From: Aldehydirespirator sp965116195 | GTDB taxonomy: Bacteria; Actinomycetota; Acidimicrobiia; Acidimicrobiales; Aldehydirespiratoraceae | Direction: 5' to 3' | Assembly: GCA_965116195.1 (NCBI GenBank) | Contig: OZ220491.1 | Coordinates: 1,302,001 to 1,366,000, forward strand | DNA length: 64,000 nt | Part shown: in pieces, positions 8,958-18,100 of the stretch | Position numbering within the stretch: the stretch's first letter is position 1 | Layout: each line of letters starts with the position of its first letter | Notes under the pieces: model-generated | The model's input: the letters and a program-made list of their open reading frames with translations, nothing else | Told to the model about the DNA's origin: nothing | Databases searched by the model: none | Made by a program: the position numbers and the translations under genes

Positions 8958-10847
8958 CTAACCATGCCGGCATCCGTGCTCAATGAGCCACGGCAGAAGT
9001 TGCTCAAGTACCACACCTCGAGCGCTGCGCTCGCCAAGCCACTCTGACTGTGACTTGAGCCAAGCGATGCTTGCCACGCAGTACTTGCGATACTCCGGGT
9101 CAGCGGATGCAGCAGCCATGCGTCTCAGGTCATTCATGGCCCGGTTTGCAGCCTGACGGGCCAGCCCGGCCAGCACATCCTCAACTGAAGTATCGTCAGG
9201 GTCCACCGCCAGTCGGTGCAGCAGGCGCGTCGCCGCAGGCGAACCCTGGTCAGACACGCTTACCATCCCGCCGGCAGCCGTCAGCGCCTCGAATGCCTCC
9301 CGACGCAGGGGATCCCCGAACAGAGTGGCGTGCAAGTTGTCGCCCACCGCCTCGGGCTGATGGATGGCCAGTTTGAGTGCCTCGTCCTCAGCGGTGAGCC
9401 GAGGTACCTGCTCCACCCTGTCATCTACCTGCTCTGCTCCGTCATCACGATCACCACGCCCACGATCACCACGCCCACGATCACCACGTCCACGGTCACC
9501 ACGCTCACGCTGACGCATGCGCCCGTGCCCGGCATCTCCACCAGTCACGTCCGGTGAACGTCGTGCCTGCTGTGCGAGGTGGCTGCGCAGATGCTCAACA
9601 TCCACCCGACAGCGATCCGCGATCCTCACCACATGGGGATCACGCACCATCGCGTCAGGGTGTCGCACCACTGCGGTGACGGCCTTTTCGGCTGCTCTGG
9701 CTCGGCTCTCGATGCTGGACATATCGGCGGTCTCAAGTACACGATCCACCCGGAATTGCAGGAACGGCACGGCCCGGTCAATGGCCAGACGCAGTCGCTG
9801 CGGGTCGGAGTGACCCAACTCACCGGGATCCTGTTGGGGAGGCAGGTCGGCGACCAGCACCTCCAACTCGAACTCGCGCTCCCATTCATAGACACGGCCC
9901 ACCGCGTCCAGACCGGCTGCGTCGGCATCAAAAGCCAGCACCAGGCGACTGGCCGAGAAACGTTTGAGCAGTCGCACATGTTCTTGGGTGAGGGCTGTGC
10001 CACAGGTGGCGACCGCCAACATCGCACCGGCCGCAGCACAGCCGATCACGTCTGTGTAGCCCTCGCACACGATTGCCTGGCCTGCCTTGACGATCTCCTT
10101 GCGGTGCTGGTGCAGCCCATACAGCACCCTGCGCTTGTCGTAGACCTTGCAGTCGTTGGAGGTGTTGATGTACTTGGGCCCGTCAGCACCCGGCAGCAAC
10201 CGGCCTCCAAAGCCCACAGGGTTGCCACGATCGTCGTTGATCGGGAACACCACCCGCGCCCGGAAGAAGTCCTGTTGACGGCTGCGGCGGTTCAGAAAAC
10301 CCAGACCGGAGTCCCGTAGCTCCTCGTTGGACAGGCGCAGATGACGGCACAACACGTCCCAGTTGTCAGGTGCCCAACCGATGTGCCAACCGCGCACCAG
10401 GTCGCCGTCATATCCCCTTGCCCGCAGATAGTCGCGAGCGCCTCCGGCATCGGGATCCTTGAGCAGTAGTTGGTGATAGAAGTCCCGGGCTTCGGTCACG
10501 GCCTCCAGTAGTCGGCGGTTGCGGATTCGGGCCGTGTTGTCGTCGTGGCGGTCGTACCGCAGCGCAATCCCGGCTCGTCCAGCCAACCGTTCCACAGCCG
10601 CCACGAAGTCAAGGCCCTCGATCTCCTGCACAAAGGTGATGGCATCGCCGCTGCGCTGGCAGCCGAAGCAGTAGTAGACCCCTTTTTCGGGTGATACCGA
10701 CAGCGACGGCGTGCGCTCGCCGTGCAGCGGACACCGGGCCATCCACTGCCGGCCCGAACGCTTGATCTGGGTGTGCTCGCTGATGAGGGCGATCAGATCG
10801 GTGGCGGCCCGAACCCTGGCTATGTCCTCGGCCACAATCCCCATCAC
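8958..10847 (-). CDS. dnaG: DNA primase
   Basis: Makes RNA primers for replication. Domains in order: CHC2-type zinc finger (CPLH...CFGC; Cys39, His42, Cys60, Cys63), the RNA polymerase core with Toprim motifs VCEGYTDVIG (about 262) and AFDADAAG (about 310), and a C-terminal DnaB-binding region. The linker to the helicase-binding domain contains a low-complexity RGDRGRGD repeat (about residues 450-475), which looks like a microsatellite expansion. 629 aa is the normal length. Gap to glyS is 28 bp. Confidence 0.97.
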   Translation of the reverse strand: MMGIVAEDIARVRAATDLIALISEHTQIKRSGRQWMARCPLHGERTPSLSVSPEKGVYYCFGCQRSGDAITFVQEIEGLDFVAAVERLAGRAGIALRYDRHDDNTARIRNRRLLEAVTEARDFYHQLLLKDPDAGGARDYLRARGYDGDLVRGWHIGWAPDNWDVLCRHLRLSNEELRDSGLGFLNRRSRQQDFFRARVVFPINDDRGNPVGFGGRLLPGADGPKYINTSNDCKVYDKRRVLYGLHQHRKEIVKAGQAIVCEGYTDVIGCAAAGAMLAVATCGTALTQEHVRLLKRFSASRLVLAFDADAAGLDAVGRVYEWEREFELEVLVADLPPQQDPGELGHSDPQRLRLAIDRAVPFLQFRVDRVLETADMSSIESRARAAEKAVTAVVRHPDAMVRDPHVVRIADRCRVDVEHLRSHLAQQARRSPDVTGGDAGHGRMRQRERGDRGRGDRGRGDRGRGDRDDGAEQVDDRVEQVPRLTAEDEALKLAIHQPEAVGDNLHATLFGDPLRREAFEALTAAGGMVSVSDQGSPAATRLLHRLAVDPDDTSVEDVLAGLARQAANRAMNDLRRMAAASADPEYRKYCVASIAWLKSQSEWLGERSARGVVLEQLLPWLIEHGCRHG

Positions 10848-10875
10848 TGCTGAAACTACCAGTCAACAGAGTTGC

Positions 10876-12216
10876 TCACCGCAGGCGGTCGCTCAGATTG
10901 CTGTGGAGCCTGTTGATGCTGACACGCTCCTGGACCATGGTGTCGCGATCCCGCACGGTGACGGCATCGTCATCAAGCGTGTCGAAGTCCACGGTGACAC
11001 ACAACGGCGTGCCTATCTCGTCCTGGCGGCGATAGCGGCGGCCGATCGCCTGCGTTTCGTCGTAGTCACAACTCCATGAACCCTTGAGCAGGTCAAACAC
11101 ACGGTGGGCGACCGGCAACAGCGTCTCCTTGCGGGACAGCGGCAACACGGCAACCTGGTATGGCGCGAGCCTGGGGTCCAGACGCAGCACCGCCCGCTCG
11201 CTCTCGTTGACCTGCTCGGTGTGATACGCGGCCATCAGAAAAGCCATCGCCGCCCGGGTCGCACCCGCAGCCGGTTCGATCACATGGGGCACATAGCGCT
11301 CACCTGTTGCCGGGTCAAAAAAGTCCAACCGCTCGCCCGAACGCTCCCCGTGGGAGCGCAGGTCATAGTCACCACGATCAGCAATGCCCTCAAGTTCATC
11401 CCAACCCCAGGGGAACAGGAACTCCACATCAGAGGTGGCCGATGAGTAGTGGCTCAACTCCTGTGCTGGATGCTCACGCAAACGCAGCCACTCCGGGGTG
11501 ATCCCCAGATCCAGATACCACTGCAGGCGGGCCTCGCACCAGTGTCGGTACCAATGGTCAGCCTCGGCGGGGGGAACGAAGTACTCCATCTCCATCTGTT
11601 CAAACTCACGGGTACGGAACACAAAGTTGCCGGGGGTGATCTCGTTGCGAAAAGACTTGCCGATCTGGGCTATTCCGAAGGGCGGCTTCTTGCGGCTGGT
11701 GCGCAGCACATTGGCGAAGTTGATGAACATTCCCTGGGCGGTCTCGGGACGCAGATACACCTGCGCCGCCGAGTCCGTGACAGGCCCGGCGTGCGTCGAG
11801 AACATCAGGTTGAACTGCCGGGGCGGTGTCATCGTGTCCTTCGAGTCACAACCGGGGCAAACGGCAGGATCATCCAACTTGTCCTGGCGATAGCGATTGC
11901 CGCACGAACGGCAGTCCACCAGCGGATCGGTGAAGTTCTCCAGATGGCCGGAGGCCTCCCACACCGCCGGCGGAGACAGGACTGACGCGTCCAGACCGAC
12001 CACGTCACGGCGCAGCTGCACCATTGACCGCCACCACTGTTCCTTAACGTTACGCAACAGCAGCACTCCGAGCGGGCCGTAGTCGTAGGCCGAGCGAAAG
12101 CCGCCGTAGATCTCAGCCGAACGAAAAACAAAGCCACGACGCTGACAGAGGTTGACAATCCGATCAAACAGATCAACCCCGTCACTGGAGTCGGTGTCAC
12201 GACTTGGACTGTTCAT
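10876..12216 (-). CDS. glyS: Glycyl-tRNA synthetase, alpha2 (eukaryote/actinobacterial) type
   Basis: Class II synthetase charging tRNA-Gly, 446 aa. Class II motif 2 is seen as FRNEITPGNFVFRTREFEQME. A zinc-binding insertion lies at residues 102-123 (Cys102, Cys105, Cys120, Cys123). The C-terminal anticodon-binding domain ends with TVRDRDTM. It is followed directly by dnaG. The dgt gene often found between glyS and dnaG in actinobacteria is absent here. Confidence 0.97.
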   Translation of the reverse strand: MNSPSRDTDSSDGVDLFDRIVNLCQRRGFVFRSAEIYGGFRSAYDYGPLGVLLLRNVKEQWWRSMVQLRRDVVGLDASVLSPPAVWEASGHLENFTDPLVDCRSCGNRYRQDKLDDPAVCPGCDSKDTMTPPRQFNLMFSTHAGPVTDSAAQVYLRPETAQGMFINFANVLRTSRKKPPFGIAQIGKSFRNEITPGNFVFRTREFEQMEMEYFVPPAEADHWYRHWCEARLQWYLDLGITPEWLRLREHPAQELSHYSSATSDVEFLFPWGWDELEGIADRGDYDLRSHGERSGERLDFFDPATGERYVPHVIEPAAGATRAAMAFLMAAYHTEQVNESERAVLRLDPRLAPYQVAVLPLSRKETLLPVAHRVFDLLKGSWSCDYDETQAIGRRYRRQDEIGTPLCVTVDFDTLDDDAVTVRDRDTMVQERVSINRLHSNLSDRLR

Positions 12217-12367
12217 ATGCGCGAGCAGACTACGGACACCGACACCAACAGATGGACAGAGTGGGCCACGTCACTGCTTGGTCTGTTCACAAGTGCGAGG
12301 CTAGGGCAGGCACCCAGTCACCGGAGCGTTTGTTGCCGCCCGTATTGGGCTGGTCATGTGCGCGAGG
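12217..12367. repeat. Echoes of the glyS start and recO end
   Basis: On the minus strand the glyS start ATGAACAGTCCAAG is echoed at 12290 (GTGAACAGACCAAG) and at 12357 (ATGACCAGCCCAA). GCGAGGCTAGGGC, which covers the recO stop, occurs at about 12296 and 12362. Period is about 70 bp. Confidence 0.8.
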
Positions 12368-13093
12368 CTAGGGCTGGCTGTGGCGCAACACCTTGACAGA
12401 ACGAAGTCTGCATTCCAGATGGGCTTCCATGAAGGCGACGGCGACATCGGTCACCTCGTCTGTGACCCGATCAGGCTCCCGGCTGAGCGCAGCGTTCAGT
12501 TGTCCACCCACAACCTGGCGCAGGACCGCAAGTGTCTCGGGCCCAACCGGTCGGCCACGGCGACAACCACGACACAGCACCCCGCCAGAAGCCACCTCAA
12601 TCGCTTCCAGATTTTGAACAGCGCCACAGGACACGCAACTGTCCAACGAGGGTTGCATACCCTCAATGGTCAGGAGCTTCAAGAAAAATCCAGCCATGAC
12701 CAGCGGACTGTTGGTGCGATCAAGAGTTTCCAGGGCACGAACCAGCATCACATGGCGCTGCGTGTCCGTGGCGTCCTCCGCGGCAAGATGGTCAACTGCT
12801 TCCAGCATCGCTGACGCCTGGGCGAACAACTCGGGGTCATGACGCAAGCGGGCATAGCGCCCTATTCCCTGGACCTGGGTGAGGGTGTCAAGAGCACCAC
12901 GACCCCGATACAGCTGCACAGCCACGTGAGAGGCCGGTTCCAGGCGCGCCCCGAACTTGGACTTGGTGCGGCGAACTCCTTTGGCGACGGCTCTGATCTT
13001 GCCGTGCCCGAGCGAATGCAGGCTGACGATCCGGTCGGCTTCGCCCAGCTTCCAGGTGCGCAGGACAACAGCCTCGTCCCGGTACAGGCCCAC
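12368..13093 (-). CDS. recO: DNA repair protein RecO
   Basis: Recombination mediator that loads RecA with RecR at gaps, 241 aa. N-terminal OB fold (YRDEAVVLRTWKLGEADRI), a helical core, and a zinc site at Cys153, Cys156, Cys174, Cys177 (CVSC and CRGC). It starts 3 bp after the uppS stop, so the two are very likely co-transcribed and perhaps translationally coupled. Confidence 0.96.
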   Translation of the reverse strand: MGLYRDEAVVLRTWKLGEADRIVSLHSLGHGKIRAVAKGVRRTKSKFGARLEPASHVAVQLYRGRGALDTLTQVQGIGRYARLRHDPELFAQASAMLEAVDHLAAEDATDTQRHVMLVRALETLDRTNSPLVMAGFFLKLLTIEGMQPSLDSCVSCGAVQNLEAIEVASGGVLCRGCRRGRPVGPETLAVLRQVVGGQLNAALSREPDRVTDEVTDVAVAFMEAHLECRLRSVKVLRHSQP

Positions 13094-13096
13094 TTG

Positions 13097-13879
13097 TCAG
13101 CTGTTGCCGTCGTGAGGTCTTGGCTTCAGACGGTTCGCAAGATGGTTGGCACCGTTGGCTGACGGTGACACCCGGCCAAACCGTCTCTCACGCTCCTGGT
13201 ATGTCCTTATCGCCTCATAGAGGTCGGCACGGCGGAAGTCTGGCCAGGCAGTCTCGGTGAAGTAGAGCTCGCTGTAGGCAAGTTCCCAGAGCAGGAAGTT
13301 CGAGGTGCGAAACTCGCCCGAGGTACGGATCATCAGATCAGGCTCAGGCATCTCGGGGTCATACAGGCGGCTGGCGATGGTGCGTTCGTTCACCCGCTCC
13401 GCCGAGATGTTGGCCTTGACCACGGCGCGAACAGCATCAACTATCTCGGCCCGACCGCCGTAGTTGAAGGCGATGGTGAAGGTCATGGCGCGGTTGTCCC
13501 TGGTCAACTCAACCGCCTCGTCCATCAAGCGCAGCAGCCGTCGCGGGACTCGCCGGTCACGCCGACCGACAAAGCGGATTCGCACGCCCCGCTCGTGCAG
13601 TTCGTCACGCCGTCGCAGCAGGATATCCTCATTGAACCCCAGCAAGAAGCGCACTTCTTCGGTTGGTCGAGTCCAGTTCTCGGTGCTGAAGGCATACACG
13701 GTGAGCCACTTCACGCCGACCTCAAGTGAACCCGCCACCACATCGAACAGAGCCTCCTCGCCGGCGCGGTGACCCTCGGTGCGGGGCAGTCCTCTGGCCT
13801 GGGCCCAACGCCCGTTGCCGTCCATCACACAGGCAACATGGGCCGGCACGCGGCTCAACTCCAGATCAGCCGGGATCAT
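13097..13879 (-). CDS. uppS: Undecaprenyl diphosphate synthase (cis-prenyltransferase)
   Basis: Makes the C50-C55 cis-polyprenyl carrier for cell-wall glycan export. VMDGNGRWA near the N-terminus holds the catalytic Asp20, followed by AFSTENWTRP and RTSGE near residue 190. The usual RTSGEQRLSNF is RTSGEFRTSNF here; Glu and Arg are kept. 260 aa, normal length. Separated from era by 11 bp. Confidence 0.96.
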   Translation of the reverse strand: MIPADLELSRVPAHVACVMDGNGRWAQARGLPRTEGHRAGEEALFDVVAGSLEVGVKWLTVYAFSTENWTRPTEEVRFLLGFNEDILLRRRDELHERGVRIRFVGRRDRRVPRRLLRLMDEAVELTRDNRAMTFTIAFNYGGRAEIVDAVRAVVKANISAERVNERTIASRLYDPEMPEPDLMIRTSGEFRTSNFLLWELAYSELYFTETAWPDFRRADLYEAIRTYQERERRFGRVSPSANGANHLANRLKPRPHDGNS

Positions 13880-13890
13880 TGCCTGCGAAG

Positions 13891-14739
13891 CTACAGCACA
13901 GCCGTTGCCGTGGTGCGGCGCTGCCAGTTCTTGTCGACACGCACGACCAACTCGAGGTAGGCACCCGGGGCCAGCAGCGAGCGCACCGCCGTGCCGACCT
14001 GCTTCAACACCGAGCCGCGCCTGCCGATGACGATGGCCTTCTGGGAAGGCCGTTCGACAATGATCTCACAGCGGATCACGGGCCAGTCCCAGGATGTCAC
14101 ACGCGTGTCCAGCGAGTGAGGCAGTTCCTGACGAGCCGTTCTCAACAACTGCTCACGGACCAGTTCAGCTACTCGGAACGCCTCCGGGGAGTCGCTGACC
14201 ACCTCCGGCGGGTACAGCGCAGGACTCTCGGGCATGCGTTTGATGAGGTGTTCAACGAGAACGTCAATGCCCTGTCCGGTGCGGGCACTCACCGGAAAGT
14301 AGGCCTCAAAGTCCAGTGAACTGGTTGCAGCCAACTGTGCCATGATCGTTGCGGGACGCACCTTGTCGGTCTTGGTGAGTACCAGCACCGAGTCTTGCGG
14401 AAGTGATTCGGCGATGAAGGCGTCGCCGCGCCCGTAGGAGGCGGCGGCATCGATGACCAGACATGTGATCTCGGTGCCTTCAATCGCCTCGGTGGCGGCA
14501 GCGTTGAGCAGGCGACCGTAGCCGGTGCGGGGCTTGTGTATGCCGGGGGTGTCCACGAAGATGACCTGCGCATCGGGACGGGTCAACACGCCCCGGACAG
14601 CAGTGCGCGTGGTCTGCGGAGACCTGGAGACAATCGACACGTGCTGACCCACAATCCGGTTCAGCAGGGTTGACTTGCCTGCATTGGGCCGACCAGCCAG
14701 GGCCACGAAACCGCAACGATGCCCCTGCTCGGTGGTCAT
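13891..14739 (-). CDS. era: GTPase Era
   Basis: 16S rRNA-binding GTPase for 30S assembly, 282 aa. G1 GRPNAGKST (16-24), G2 TTRTAVRG, G3 DTPG, G4 TKTD, then the C-terminal KH domain with IVERPSQKAIVIGRRG. Start is ATG 14739. The upstream gap contains several decayed copies of its first codons. Confidence 0.97.
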   Translation of the reverse strand: MTTEQGHRCGFVALAGRPNAGKSTLLNRIVGQHVSIVSRSPQTTRTAVRGVLTRPDAQVIFVDTPGIHKPRTGYGRLLNAAATEAIEGTEITCLVIDAAASYGRGDAFIAESLPQDSVLVLTKTDKVRPATIMAQLAATSSLDFEAYFPVSARTGQGIDVLVEHLIKRMPESPALYPPEVVSDSPEAFRVAELVREQLLRTARQELPHSLDTRVTSWDWPVIRCEIIVERPSQKAIVIGRRGSVLKQVGTAVRSLLAPGAYLELVVRVDKNWQRRTTATAVL

Positions 14740-14873
14740 GATCGCAGCGACCCGGTCAGGGTCGGATGGGCGTGGTCATTGTTCGCATGGCCTCGGTCAT
14801 GGTCGCAATCGCAATGGACGGATGAGGGCGTGGTCATGGTCGGCTCTGCGTGGTCACAGTCGGCTCAGCGTGG
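14740..14873. repeat. Echoes of the era start
   Basis: On the minus strand, era begins ATGACCACCGAG. Related starts occur at 14779 (ATGACCACGCCC), 14800 (ATGACCGAGG), 14837 (ATGACCACGCCC) and 14857 (GTGACCACGCAG). The array reaches the corC stop codon. Confidence 0.78.
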
Positions 14874-15824
14874 TCATGGCTTTATGAGTCGCACTCTGGC
14901 GATGCGGCGGCCCTCGATGTGCTCCACCTGCAGTCTCAGTCCGTCCACCTCAACGGTCTCACCCACATCGGGAACATGGCCCAGAGTTCCGAAGATCAAG
15001 CCGCCCACCGTGTCCCAGTCGTCGTCGGGCAACTGTGTTCCCATCAGAGCATTCAGCTGATCAACGGGCATGCGGCCATGCACCAACGCCTCATCACCGG
15101 CCAGGGACTCAAGCAGGGGTTCGGGACGGTCGAACTCGTCAACTATCTCACCCACCAGTTCCTCCACCAGGTCCTCCAGCGTCACCAATCCGGCAGTACC
15201 CCCGTACTCGTCCACGACCACCGCCAGATGGCCTCCCGCAGTGCGCATCTCTCGGAGCAGTTTGTCCACCCTTTTGGTCTCGGGAACGAACATCGCTCGG
15301 CGCATCACGTCCCGCAGCGGTTTGTCACCCCCGCCGGAGCGCTCAATGCGGGCAAGATCCTTCAACAACACCAAACCCACAATGTGATCCGCATCTGTTC
15401 GACACACCGGCAGCCTGCTCAGACCGCACCCGATGGCGGTTTCCAATGCCTCGGTGACAGTCATGTCAGCTTCCACTGTCACCATGTCAGGTCGCGGCAC
15501 CATGACCTCACGCACGACAGTACGGTCAAGCGCCAACGCCGAAGCGATCATGTCGCGCTCGTCATTTTCAATCGTGTCGGCCTCGGCTGCTGCTGAGGTC
15601 AAAGCGATGAGTTCGTCCTCGCTGACCGGGGAACCCGGGTCACGGCCATGTCCGGTGAGCCGCCGTCGGCGTCGCTGTTCCCACCATTTCGAGAGACGTT
15701 CCTCGCTGTGTCTGTCTTGTCGTGTTTGACTTCGCCGACCGTGGACACCCGACCCCGAACCCGGCCCCGGGCCCTTGCCCCTGCCCTCGCCGTTCGCAGC
15801 TCCAGAGGCCTCCATTTGGTTCAC
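14874..15824 (-). CDS. CBS-domain CorC/HlyC-type protein without membrane domain
   Basis: 316 aa: a charged, Gly-rich N-terminus, EMV(P)RPDM-type opening (VMVPRPDMVTVEAD), a CBS pair (about 105-230) and a C-terminal transporter-associated domain (GLIFGTLGHVPDVG). It resembles YbeX/CorC, implicated in Mg2+/Co2+ efflux and ribosome homeostasis. The DUF21 transmembrane domain of many actinobacterial homologues is missing. Start codon overlaps the ybeY stop by 3-4 bp (ATGA), giving the ybeZ-ybeY-ybeX order. Confidence 0.9.
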   Translation of the reverse strand: MNQMEASGAANGEGRGKGPGPGSGSGVHGRRSQTRQDRHSEERLSKWWEQRRRRRLTGHGRDPGSPVSEDELIALTSAAAEADTIENDERDMIASALALDRTVVREVMVPRPDMVTVEADMTVTEALETAIGCGLSRLPVCRTDADHIVGLVLLKDLARIERSGGGDKPLRDVMRRAMFVPETKRVDKLLREMRTAGGHLAVVVDEYGGTAGLVTLEDLVEELVGEIVDEFDRPEPLLESLAGDEALVHGRMPVDQLNALMGTQLPDDDWDTVGGLIFGTLGHVPDVGETVEVDGLRLQVEHIEGRRIARVRLIKP

Positions 15825-16537
15825 GGCTGTCGGTGGTGCGCCGAGAGCAGCTGCTGTTCTCGTGCATGCATCAAGGCCGCTTCGGTGTCGTTGACGTGGT
15901 CATAGCCAAGAACGTGAAGCACGCCGTGTACCACCAACAGCGCCAACTCGTCCTCAAGGCTGCCGTCATGGCACCGGCTCTGAAGGGTCACAGCACCATG
16001 CAGCGAGCCTTGCACATCCGCAGGGTCGCACTTTGGGCTTTGGCTCTGATGAGTCGGAGCACCTTCCGGCGAGCCTTGCACATCCGCAGGGTCGCACTTT
16101 GGGCTTTGGCTCTGATGAGTCGGAGCACCTTCCGGCGAGCCTTGCACATCCTCAAAACTGCCGTCATGGCACCGGCTCTGATGCAGGGGTGCCTGCGCCC
16201 GGGCCTGTTCGGGGCAGATGACGACATCGCCGATGAGGATCGTCGCCGTGGCCGTTTCGGTGGCTGGGATTGTCGCCGCACCGTCGAGAGGAAACGCCAG
16301 TACGTCGGTCGGGCCCACAAATCCCATGTGCTCCAGGTTGAGTGAAGCCATCCGCTCGGGACCCACAAACAGCAGTCCAAGTTCACCGTGGGTCACGCCT
16401 TCTGCCAGGAGCACGTCCGTGGCCAGTGCCGCCCAGCGCGGCGCGTCCACCGTGACACCATCGCCGTCCGAGCCAACTCCATCAGTCTCGTCAACGACGA
16501 TCGTGGTTGGCCGGGTCTGCTCAACAGCAACAGTCAT
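15821..16537 (-). CDS. ybeY: Endoribonuclease YbeY (rRNA maturation) with three-unit insertion
   Basis: Metal-dependent RNase for 16S rRNA 3' processing. Zinc motif HGVLHVLGYDH at residues 204-214 and DVLAFP at about 78 are intact. The protein is 238 aa, against about 150-175 in the family. The excess is residues 119-184: three tandem 22-residue units inserted just before SLEDELALLVVHG. The ancestral segment RCHDGS(L/F)ED survives at both ends. The length without the insert (172 aa) is normal, so the enzyme is probably active with an extra loop. Head of the ybeY-corC-era-uppS-recO run. Confidence 0.95.
   Translation of the reverse strand: MTVAVEQTRPTTIVVDETDGVGSDGDGVTVDAPRWAALATDVLLAEGVTHGELGLLFVGPERMASLNLEHMGFVGPTDVLAFPLDGAATIPATETATATILIGDVVICPEQARAQAPLHQSRCHDGSFEDVQGSPEGAPTHQSQSPKCDPADVQGSPEGAPTHQSQSPKCDPADVQGSLHGAVTLQSRCHDGSLEDELALLVVHGVLHVLGYDHVNDTEAALMHAREQQLLSAHHRQP
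15950..16183 (-). repeat. In-frame 66-bp tandem repeat inside ybeY
   Basis: Units at 16183-16118, 16117-16052 and 16051-15986 plus a partial fourth to 15950. Each is exactly 66 bp (22 codons), so the reading frame survives. Confidence 0.93.
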
Positions 16538-16888
16538 CGCCGCAACCCGAGAGCACCAGTCACACCATCTTGACGACCAGCCAAGACTCGAACTGTCAAA
16601 CAGCCCATCGCCGCAACGTGAGAGAACCAGTCACAACACCACTTCGACTCGTCAACGACCGTTCAACAGGATCATCGATAATGCGCAACATGAGAGAACC
16701 AGTCACGACACCACTTCGACGGCAAGCCAGGACTCGAACTGTCAAACCAGCAGTCATCGCTGCACTCGCCGTGACAGGTCATCGCCGCAACCTGATAGAA
16801 CCAGTCGCGGCGCCTGGAAAGGGCGCTGTCCCGGCAACAACAGTCATCGCCGCTGGCCTGACGGCGACAAGGTGTTCCCCGGGGAGGT
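16538..16888. repeat. phoH-ybeY gap made of ybeY start echoes
   Basis: 351 bp with no gene. The ybeY start context (GCGGCGATGACTGTTG on the minus strand) recurs with its ATG at 16608, 16757, 16782 and 16847. A unit containing AGAGAACCAGTCAC repeats near 16621 and 16693, with a variant (TAGAACCAGTCGC) near 16796. Spacing is about 71-73 bp for the first copies. Confidence 0.82.
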
Positions 16889-17845
16889 TCATTCGGCTGT
16901 TGTGGCGCTGGCGCGGTCATAAGCGTTCACGATGTCGGCCACGATGCGATGGCGTACCACATCCCGGTTCGTGAGATGCGCAAATCCGATGCCGTCAATG
17001 TTGCCGAGAAGGTTCTGGATGCCGACCAGCCCACTTCGTCCCCCGCTCACGTCCACCTGGGTGACATCACCGGTGACCACAGCACGGGAGCCGAAGCCGA
17101 TGCGGGTCAGAAACATCTTCATCTGTTCCGGTGTGGTGTTCTGGGCTTCGTCAAGAATGATGAAACTGGAGTTCAGTGTGCGGCCACGCATGAAGGCCAG
17201 CGGTGCCACCTCAACTGATGCCTGCTCAAGCAACCGTTCCATCCCGTCGCTGCCGACCATCTCATACAGCGCGTCATACAGCGGGCGCAGATAGGGATCA
17301 ACCTTGGCCATCAGGTCACCGGGCAGAAACCCGAGCCGCTCCCCTGCCTCCACCGCCGGCCGGGTCAAAATAATGCGGGTGACTTCGCCCGCGTGCAGCG
17401 CCCGGACAGCCATGGCCACGGCAAGCCAGCTCTTGCCGGTTCCGGCAGGGCCGATACCAAAGGTGATCACATTCTGGGTCATCAGGTCGACGTAACGCTT
17501 CTGCCCCATCGACTTGGGACGCACAACCCGACCGCCGGCGGTACGCAACACGTCGTGCGTGAGCACCTCCGAGGCGCTCACATTGCTGCGAACCATGTCG
17601 ATGGTGCGGTCAATCGTGGGGTTGTCGAGTCGCTGGCCACGCTCAATCAGCACGATCAACTCCTCAAACAGGCGTGCTACGGTCTCGGCCTCCTCACCGA
17701 GGACGCTGACTTCGTTGCCCCGCAGATGGATGCGGCTGCCGGGGAATGCGTCCTGCAGCCGCTGAAGATTCTCGTCATGTTCGCCCACGAGGGGGGCGAG
17801 CAGGTGGTTGGCAGGAACGCGGATCTTGGTAGCAGCGTCGGACAT
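16889..17845 (-). CDS. phoH: PhoH-like ATPase
   Basis: P-loop ATPase related to YbeZ, 318 aa from the ATG at 17845. Walker A GPAGTGKS at 132-139, Walker B FIILDEAQN near 230, and VVTGDVTQVD. YbeZ partners YbeY in rRNA maturation, and the gene order here supports that. The open frame extends 71 codons upstream, but that part has no family character; MSDAATKIRVPAN is the natural N-terminus. Confidence 0.93.
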   Translation of the reverse strand: MSDAATKIRVPANHLLAPLVGEHDENLQRLQDAFPGSRIHLRGNEVSVLGEEAETVARLFEELIVLIERGQRLDNPTIDRTIDMVRSNVSASEVLTHDVLRTAGGRVVRPKSMGQKRYVDLMTQNVITFGIGPAGTGKSWLAVAMAVRALHAGEVTRIILTRPAVEAGERLGFLPGDLMAKVDPYLRPLYDALYEMVGSDGMERLLEQASVEVAPLAFMRGRTLNSSFIILDEAQNTTPEQMKMFLTRIGFGSRAVVTGDVTQVDVSGGRSGLVGIQNLLGNIDGIGFAHLTNRDVVRHRIVADIVNAYDRASATTAE

Positions 17846-18100
17846 CAGTGGCTCTGCCAGCCAGACTACACGGCACCCTGCGGTAAGTGCCGGCATCAAG
17901 ACCTCGCAACCGAGTGCCCCTGTCGTGAGAGAAGAGTCCACTTGAGGCCGGTCATGCGGGTGTCCCCGGCGGGTCTGCCCAGACAGGCCACCACCAACGC
18001 ACGGTAGTCCTGCGCGTCGGTGAGGAAGCCTTCGGTAATCGTGTTGGCCGGATGGCACTTGCTACCGACATCGGGCGGCAAACGTTGTCGGGAACTGCTT
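17846..18100. other. Gap between ramB and phoH, no confident gene
   Basis: A short minus-strand frame (17896 up into the ramB end) has no recognisable motif or ribosome binding site. ATGTCGGTAGCAAG near 18071 weakly resembles the phoH start and may be another echo. Confidence 0.5.
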
